Assembly: GCF_050589645.1 (NCBI RefSeq)
Contig: NZ_JBNGOQ010000004.1
Location: forward strand, 62,001 to 126,000
DNA: 64,000 nucleotides
Source of the DNA: JBNGOQ01 sp050589645
GTDB taxonomy: Bacteria; Bacteroidota; Bacteroidia; Flavobacteriales; Flavobacteriaceae
Reading direction: 5' to 3'
Shown here: positions 60,130 through 64,000 of the stretch, in pieces
Layout: every line of letters starts with the position of its first letter
Numbering within the stretch: the first letter of the stretch is position 1
Made by a program: the position numbers and the translations under genes
The notes under the pieces: generated by a model
Seen by the model: the letters and a program-made list of their open reading frames with translations, nothing else
The model's database searches: none
Told to the model about the DNA's origin: nothing

Positions 60130-62223
60130 ATGACCAAATCCCTGTACATCGCTACCTTGGAATCCCATAGCGGTAAGTCCTTGATGGTTATAGGGCTAAT
60201 GCAGTTGTTGCTTGGTAAAATGGCCAAGGTAGGCTACTTCAGACCCGTTATAGATGATGTAGAAGACCATCGTATCGATAATCATATCGAAACGGTTATT
60301 ACCCATTTTGACCTGGATATCGAGCCCCAAGACGCCTATGCGCTTACCCAAAGTCAGGTCGTAGATCTTTTCAACGACGGACGGCAGGGCGACATTTTGG
60401 ACCGTATCATCGCCAAGTATAAGAAGTTGGAGGAGCAGTTCGATTTTATCCTGGTGGAAGGCAGTGATTTCTCCAGTGCGGGCAGTATTATCGAATTTGA
60501 CCTGAACATAGACATCGCCAAAAATTTGGGAATCCCGGTGGTTTTAGTGGATAATGCCAAAGGCAAGACCCTGGACGAGTTCTGCGGAAATCTTGAATCT
60601 GCGGTAAACACCTATACACAAAAGGGAATCGAAGTTCTCGGGGCAGTGGCCAATAAAGTAAGGCCAGAAAACCTAGCGCTTGTTTGTGAGCGGCTGGGGA
60701 AAGAACTTCAGGGGGAAACACTGGTGTACGCGATTCCCAGGATCAAAGCGCTGTCCCATCCTACCCTTAATGAGATCCTAGCGGCCTTAAAGGGCAAAGT
60801 GTTGTTCGGGGAGGAAAACCTGAATAACCAGACCGGCAGTTTTGGTGTTGGCGCCATGCAACTGCACAACTACCTGACCCATCTAAGGGAAAACAGCCTA
60901 GTCATTACCCCAGGGGACCGGGCCGATATTATTTTGGGGGCTTTACAGGCCAACCTATCGGATAACTACCCGAGCATTTCCGGTATTTTACTGACCGGGG
61001 GACTGCTTCCGGAACCTTCCATTCTTAAATTGTTGGAAGGCTTTAAGAGCAATGTTCCCATTATTTCGGTGCCGCAAGGAACTTTTGATGCGGCGAACGC
61101 CGTTGGAAATATCAAATCGAAAATCTACGCGGAATCCAAACAAAAAATCACTACGTCCATATCACTTTTTAACACCCATGTGGACGGTGAACCTTTATTA
61201 GAGCGATTGATGACCTTTCAATCCAAGGGGACCACGCCGCGAATGTTCCAATATAACCTGGTACAACGGGCCAGGCGAAGTAAGAAACATATTGTGCTCC
61301 CCGAGGGTGCAGACCCAAGGATCATAGAAGCAGCCTGTGAGCTAAGTACTTTGGACATTGTAGATATTACCTTGTTGGGAAATCCGGAACAAATCGAAAA
61401 GAGAGCGATGCAGTTGGGGGAGGACATTTCCCAGCTAACTGTCTTGAACCCGGTACAGTCCGATGTTTTCGAGGACTATTCCAATACCTTTTACGAATTG
61501 CGAAAACACAAGGGGGTAAATATGGATATGGCGCGCGATATGATGCAGGACGTATCCTATTTTGGCACCATGATGGTATACAAAGGAGATGCCGATGGGA
61601 TGGTATCCGGGGCGATACATACTACCCAGCATACCATAAGACCTGCCCTTCAATTTATAAAGACCAAAGCGGACACTTCTGTGGTGTCCTCCGTGTTTTT
61701 TATGTGCTTGGAGGACAGGGTTTCCGTTTTTGGGGATTGTGCCATAAACCCCAATCCCACTGCGGAGCAGTTAGCAGAAATAGCGATGTCCTCGGCGATT
61801 TCGGCCGAGGCCTTTGGTATAGAGGCCAAAATAGCCATGTTGTCCTACTCCTCCGGAAGCTCGGGCAAGGGGGAAGATGTGGATAAGGTGCGGAAAGCTA
61901 CCGTACTGGTAAAGAACAAACGCCCGGACTTACAGATAGAAGGTCCCATCCAGTACGATGCTGCGGTGGATCCCCTGGTGGGCAAAAGCAAACTCCCTGA
62001 TTCTGAAGTCGCGGGACAGGCCTCGGTTCTTATTTTTCCAGACCTGAACACGGGAAACAATACCTATAAGGCCGTGCAACGGGAGACGGGAGCCCTTGCC
62101 ATAGGACCTATGTTACAGGGGCTAAATAAACCGGTAAATGATTTAAGCAGAGGATGCACCGTGGACGACGTGTTCAATACGGTGGTCGTAACCGCCATAC
62201 AGGCACAAGACAACCAAAAATAA
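60130..62223 (+). CDS. pta: Phosphate acetyltransferase
   Basis: About 697 residues from the ATG at 60130 (MTKSLYIATLESHSGKSLM); a more upstream ATG would add a non-conserved tail. The N-terminal P-loop-like domain (ESHSGKSLMVIGLMQLL), a middle DRTGG domain (PGDRADIILGALQAN) and the C-terminal catalytic PTA_PTB domain (KKHIVLPEGADPRIIEAAC, LSYSSGSSGKGEDVDKV, QYDAAVDPLVGKSK, GNNTYKAVQRETGALAIGPML) are all present. It interconverts acetyl-CoA and acetyl phosphate. ackA follows after 3 bases. Confidence 0.95.
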   Translation: MTKSLYIATLESHSGKSLMVIGLMQLLLGKMAKVGYFRPVIDDVEDHRIDNHIETVITHFDLDIEPQDAYALTQSQVVDLFNDGRQGDILDRIIAKYKKLEEQFDFILVEGSDFSSAGSIIEFDLNIDIAKNLGIPVVLVDNAKGKTLDEFCGNLESAVNTYTQKGIEVLGAVANKVRPENLALVCERLGKELQGETLVYAIPRIKALSHPTLNEILAALKGKVLFGEENLNNQTGSFGVGAMQLHNYLTHLRENSLVITPGDRADIILGALQANLSDNYPSISGILLTGGLLPEPSILKLLEGFKSNVPIISVPQGTFDAANAVGNIKSKIYAESKQKITTSISLFNTHVDGEPLLERLMTFQSKGTTPRMFQYNLVQRARRSKKHIVLPEGADPRIIEAACELSTLDIVDITLLGNPEQIEKRAMQLGEDISQLTVLNPVQSDVFEDYSNTFYELRKHKGVNMDMARDMMQDVSYFGTMMVYKGDADGMVSGAIHTTQHTIRPALQFIKTKADTSVVSSVFFMCLEDRVSVFGDCAINPNPTAEQLAEIAMSSAISAEAFGIEAKIAMLSYSSGSSGKGEDVDKVRKATVLVKNKRPDLQIEGPIQYDAAVDPLVGKSKLPDSEVAGQASVLIFPDLNTGNNTYKAVQRETGALAIGPMLQGLNKPVNDLSRGCTVDDVFNTVVVTAIQAQDNQK

Positions 62224-62226
62224 GGT

Positions 62227-63414
62227 ATGAAAATCCTAGTCATCAACTCAGGGAGTTCTTCCATCAAGTTCCAGGTAATTGAGATGCCCCAAAGAGAAAC
62301 ACTTTGCAAGGGGTTGGTTGAACGCTTGGGCCTGGAGAACGGGAATATGCACTACGAAAGTAAAGGCCAATCCGTGCACAGGCCAGAAAATTTTAAGGAC
62401 CATGCCGCAGGATTGAAAGCGGTCATAGCACTGCTTACCCATCCGGAGATCGGGGTTTTGAAAAGCCGTGAAGAGATCGATGTTGTGGGGCATCGTGTGG
62501 TGCATGGAGGGGATGCCTTTGATGCTCCTGTGAGGGTAAGCCCCAATGTCCTTAGAACCATCAAAAGGCTTGCGTCCCTGGCACCTTTGCACAACCCAGC
62601 TAATGCCATTGGCATAGAAACAGCAATGGAACTGTTCCCAAAAGCGATTCAGGTCGCTGTTTTTGATACCGCTTTCCATCAAACCATTCCCCAAAAGGCC
62701 TATACGTATGCCATACCCAAGGACCTAACTGAAAAGCACAATATAAGGGTCTACGGATTCCATGGAACCAGCCATAAATATGTTTCCGAACAGGCGATGG
62801 CAATTCTAAATGGGACTACCTCCAGGATTATTAGTATCCATCTAGGCAATGGCTGCAGCATTACGGCAATAAAAGAAGGGAAAAGCGTGGACCATTCCCT
62901 GGGATTTGGACCTTCCAACGGGCTCATCATGGGTACGCGAAGCGGGGATATCGATCAATCGGTTATTTTCTTTCTAATGGATACTTTCGGGTTTTCTTCC
63001 AAGGAGGTGGGTCAAATGCTTCAAAAACAGAGCGGTCTTATGGGACTCACGGGTTTTTCCGATTTAAGGGATATCCAAAAGGGTGCTGATGCGGGGAACA
63101 AGGATTGCCAGTTGGCCATGGCCATGACTGCTTATCGGATCAAAAAGTACATCGGTAGTTATGTAGCCGCACTCAATGGCTTGGATGCCCTGATCTTTAC
63201 GGCGGGTATAGGGGAAAACTCCCATATGTTGCGTAGCATGGTCTGCAAGGATATGGATGCTTTGGGCATTGCGATCGATCCGATCAAAAACCGTGAAAGG
63301 TCAGCGGGCATTCGGGAAATTCAGAAAGACCCCTCAGGGGTGAAAGTGCTTGTGATCCCCACCAATGAGGAATTGGAGATTGCGAAGCAGAGCCATACCC
63401 TTTTATCGATATGA
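62227..63414 (+). CDS. ackA: Acetate kinase
   Basis: A 395-residue acetate kinase that converts acetyl phosphate and ADP to acetate and ATP. ASKHA motifs: LVINSGSSSIKFQVIE, GHRVVHGGDAF, FHQTIPQKAYTYAIP, IRVYGFHGTSHKYV, SIHLGNGCSITAIKEGKSVDHSLGF and FTAGIGENSHMLR. The catalytic Arg and His lie in GHRVVHGG and the FHGTSHK segment. Normal length. It forms one operon with pta and is followed by tRNA-linked hairpins. Confidence 0.96.
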   Translation: MKILVINSGSSSIKFQVIEMPQRETLCKGLVERLGLENGNMHYESKGQSVHRPENFKDHAAGLKAVIALLTHPEIGVLKSREEIDVVGHRVVHGGDAFDAPVRVSPNVLRTIKRLASLAPLHNPANAIGIETAMELFPKAIQVAVFDTAFHQTIPQKAYTYAIPKDLTEKHNIRVYGFHGTSHKYVSEQAMAILNGTTSRIISIHLGNGCSITAIKEGKSVDHSLGFGPSNGLIMGTRSGDIDQSVIFFLMDTFGFSSKEVGQMLQKQSGLMGLTGFSDLRDIQKGADAGNKDCQLAMAMTAYRIKKYIGSYVAALNGLDALIFTAGIGENSHMLRSMVCKDMDALGIAIDPIKNRERSAGIREIQKDPSGVKVLVIPTNEELEIAKQSHTLLSI

Positions 63415-63445
63415 AGGGTAATTCATGTAGTTTGAAATGTAAACC

Positions 63446-63471
63446 AAAAAAGCCCTCAATTTCTTGAAGGC
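63446..63471 (-). terminator. Terminator on the minus strand of the tRNA side
   Basis: Read on the minus strand, GCCTTCAA-GAAA-TTGAGGGC pairs fully with one G-U, followed by TTTTTT. It faces the tRNA-Ala transcript and lies downstream of the tRNA 3'-end fragment at 63485-63501. Confidence 0.7.
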
Positions 63472-63484
63472 CCTTGTTTACTTG

Positions 63485-63501
63485 GTGGAGAATACCGGAG
63501 T
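63485..63501 (-). repeat. Duplicated tRNA-Ala 3'-end fragment
   Basis: GTGGAGAATACCGGAGT here is identical to the 3' end of tRNA-Ala at 63645-63661. Read on the minus strand it ends TCTCCACCA, so an A plus CCA follows, and the few bases before it also resemble the T-arm. It is either a relic of a second tRNA or an attachment-site duplicate. Confidence 0.65.
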
Positions 63502-63578
63502 AACTGCATTGCTCCTGACCATATCCAGTCCTGCAAATACAATTGGCCGTGGCTGGTGTCACGGGCGATTAAAACACG

Positions 63579-63607
63579 AAAGCCACCCAAATAAATTCGG
63601 TGGCTTT
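63579..63607. terminator. Bidirectional hairpin between ackA and tRNA-Ala
   Basis: Perfect 9-base stem (AAAGCCACC with GGTGGCTTT) and 11-base loop, with TCTTTG on the plus side. It may end ackA transcription; on the minus strand it is weaker. Confidence 0.5.
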
Positions 63608-63618
63608 TCTTTGTTTTA

Positions 63619-63640
63619 AAGCGCAATCCCAATTGCGCTT
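63619..63640 (-). terminator. Hairpin directly behind tRNA-Ala
   Basis: On the minus strand AAGCGCAAT-TGGG-ATTGCGCTT, 5 bases downstream of the tRNA 3' end, followed by TAAAAC rather than a T-run. A likely processing or stop signal for the tRNA transcript. Confidence 0.45.
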
Positions 63641-63644
63641 GATC

Positions 63645-63720
<76 letters not shown>

Positions 63721-63857
63721 GCTTTGAAGGCCCAAAGGAAATACTTTTTTGACAAAGTATCAAAATTCAGCCCCATTTTCTTTTAAGAAAAGAATAACGC
63801 TTTCCTCTTTTACATATGAAGGGAAGGCTTTAATTTCACCAAAAACAGTACAGGATT

Positions 63858-64000
63858 ATGGATTTAAAAAACAAAGTAGCTTACATTACCGGAGGCTCAA
63901 AAGGGATAGGATACGGGGTTGCGAAAGCGCTGCTCGAAGCAGGGATGCGGGTCGCCATAAGTGGCCGAGACCTGGAAACGGTAACACAGGCTGCCCAGGC
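63858..64000 (+). CDS. SDR family oxidoreductase, 5' part
   Basis: Starts at the ATG at 63858 and runs off the window end. The visible 48 residues are the N-terminal Rossmann part of a short-chain dehydrogenase: NKVAYITGGSKGIGYGVAKAL with the TGGSKGIG cofactor loop, then VAISGRDLETV. Nothing can be said about the substrate. It follows the tRNA gene on the opposite strand with 138 bases between. Confidence 0.85.
   Translation, partial: MDLKNKVAYITGGSKGIGYGVAKALLEAGMRVAISGRDLETVTQAAQ

Overview
The window looks like a chromosomal segment of a Bacteroidota bacterium, most likely a marine-type member of the Flavobacteriaceae. The signs are promoter-like TAnnTTTG boxes, many lipoproteins with simple lipoboxes, and families concentrated in this phylum: DUF5916, DUF5117 metalloprotease, HmuY with a TonB-dependent receptor, DUF6607/DUF6686-type genes, Gre-like small proteins and the yceD-rpmF-fabH-accB-accC block. 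Most of it is ordinary dense core genome on both strands. No prophage, complete transposon, CRISPR array or rRNA operon is visible. Product names come from recognising protein sequences by eye; no database search was run.

Layout. 1-8.6 kb: end of a thioredoxin gene, DinB, YceI and an OB-fold protein, an ECF sigma factor with a small cysteine-containing partner, a two-domain NIPSNAP lipoprotein, an SDR and a Gfo/Idh/MocA oxidoreductase, and a large LamG - transmembrane - winged-helix protein that may carry a signal across the membrane. 8.6-10.1 kb: a gene-free island of short tandem and dispersed repeats. 10.1-17.2 kb: a DUF1080 protein, a DUF5916 outer-membrane-type protein, then a four-gene module (GntP permease, RidA, D-threonine-aldolase-like enzyme, M19 dipeptidase) that fits uptake and breakdown of D-amino acids or peptides. 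17.4-18.7 kb: an AbiEi-like regulator without a toxin partner and a plug-only lipoprotein. 18.8-23.6 kb: a DUF5117 metalloprotease, then siroheme synthase, DUF4202 and a TauE/SafE exporter, which suggest sulfur metabolism. 23.7-26.6 kb: a sodium/solute symporter paired with a HGSNAT-like acyltransferase.

26.6-43.98 kb is housekeeping: ribE, pdxA, the fatty-acid block, an amino-acid-oxidase-like flavoprotein, a Gre-like protein, arfB, an orphan ABC ATPase, a prolyl oligopeptidase, asd, mscL, alr, tdk and rsmI. It also holds a decayed monooxygenase pseudogene (37754-38057). 43.99-46.7 kb: adenine deaminase with an AhpD-like gene, and OsmC. 46.7-47.4 kb holds the most unusual structure: two near-identical 174-bp tandem units, each ending in a REP-like hairpin, followed by a GIY-YIG nuclease gene whose 3' end is built from an inverted copy of the same element. 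recJ follows.

49.2-54.3 kb is a divergent heme/iron-type locus (TonB receptor, HmuY and DoxX to the left; DUF6607, FMN-binding protein and DUF6686 to the right). A palindrome sits between two opposing promoter-like boxes. 54.3-64 kb: lpxH, a QueD-like enzyme, small lipoprotein and membrane proteins, enoyl-CoA hydratase, MATE, GNAT, universal stress protein, pta-ackA for acetate/acetyl-CoA interconversion, tRNA-Ala(GGC) with a duplicated 3' end nearby, and the start of another SDR gene.
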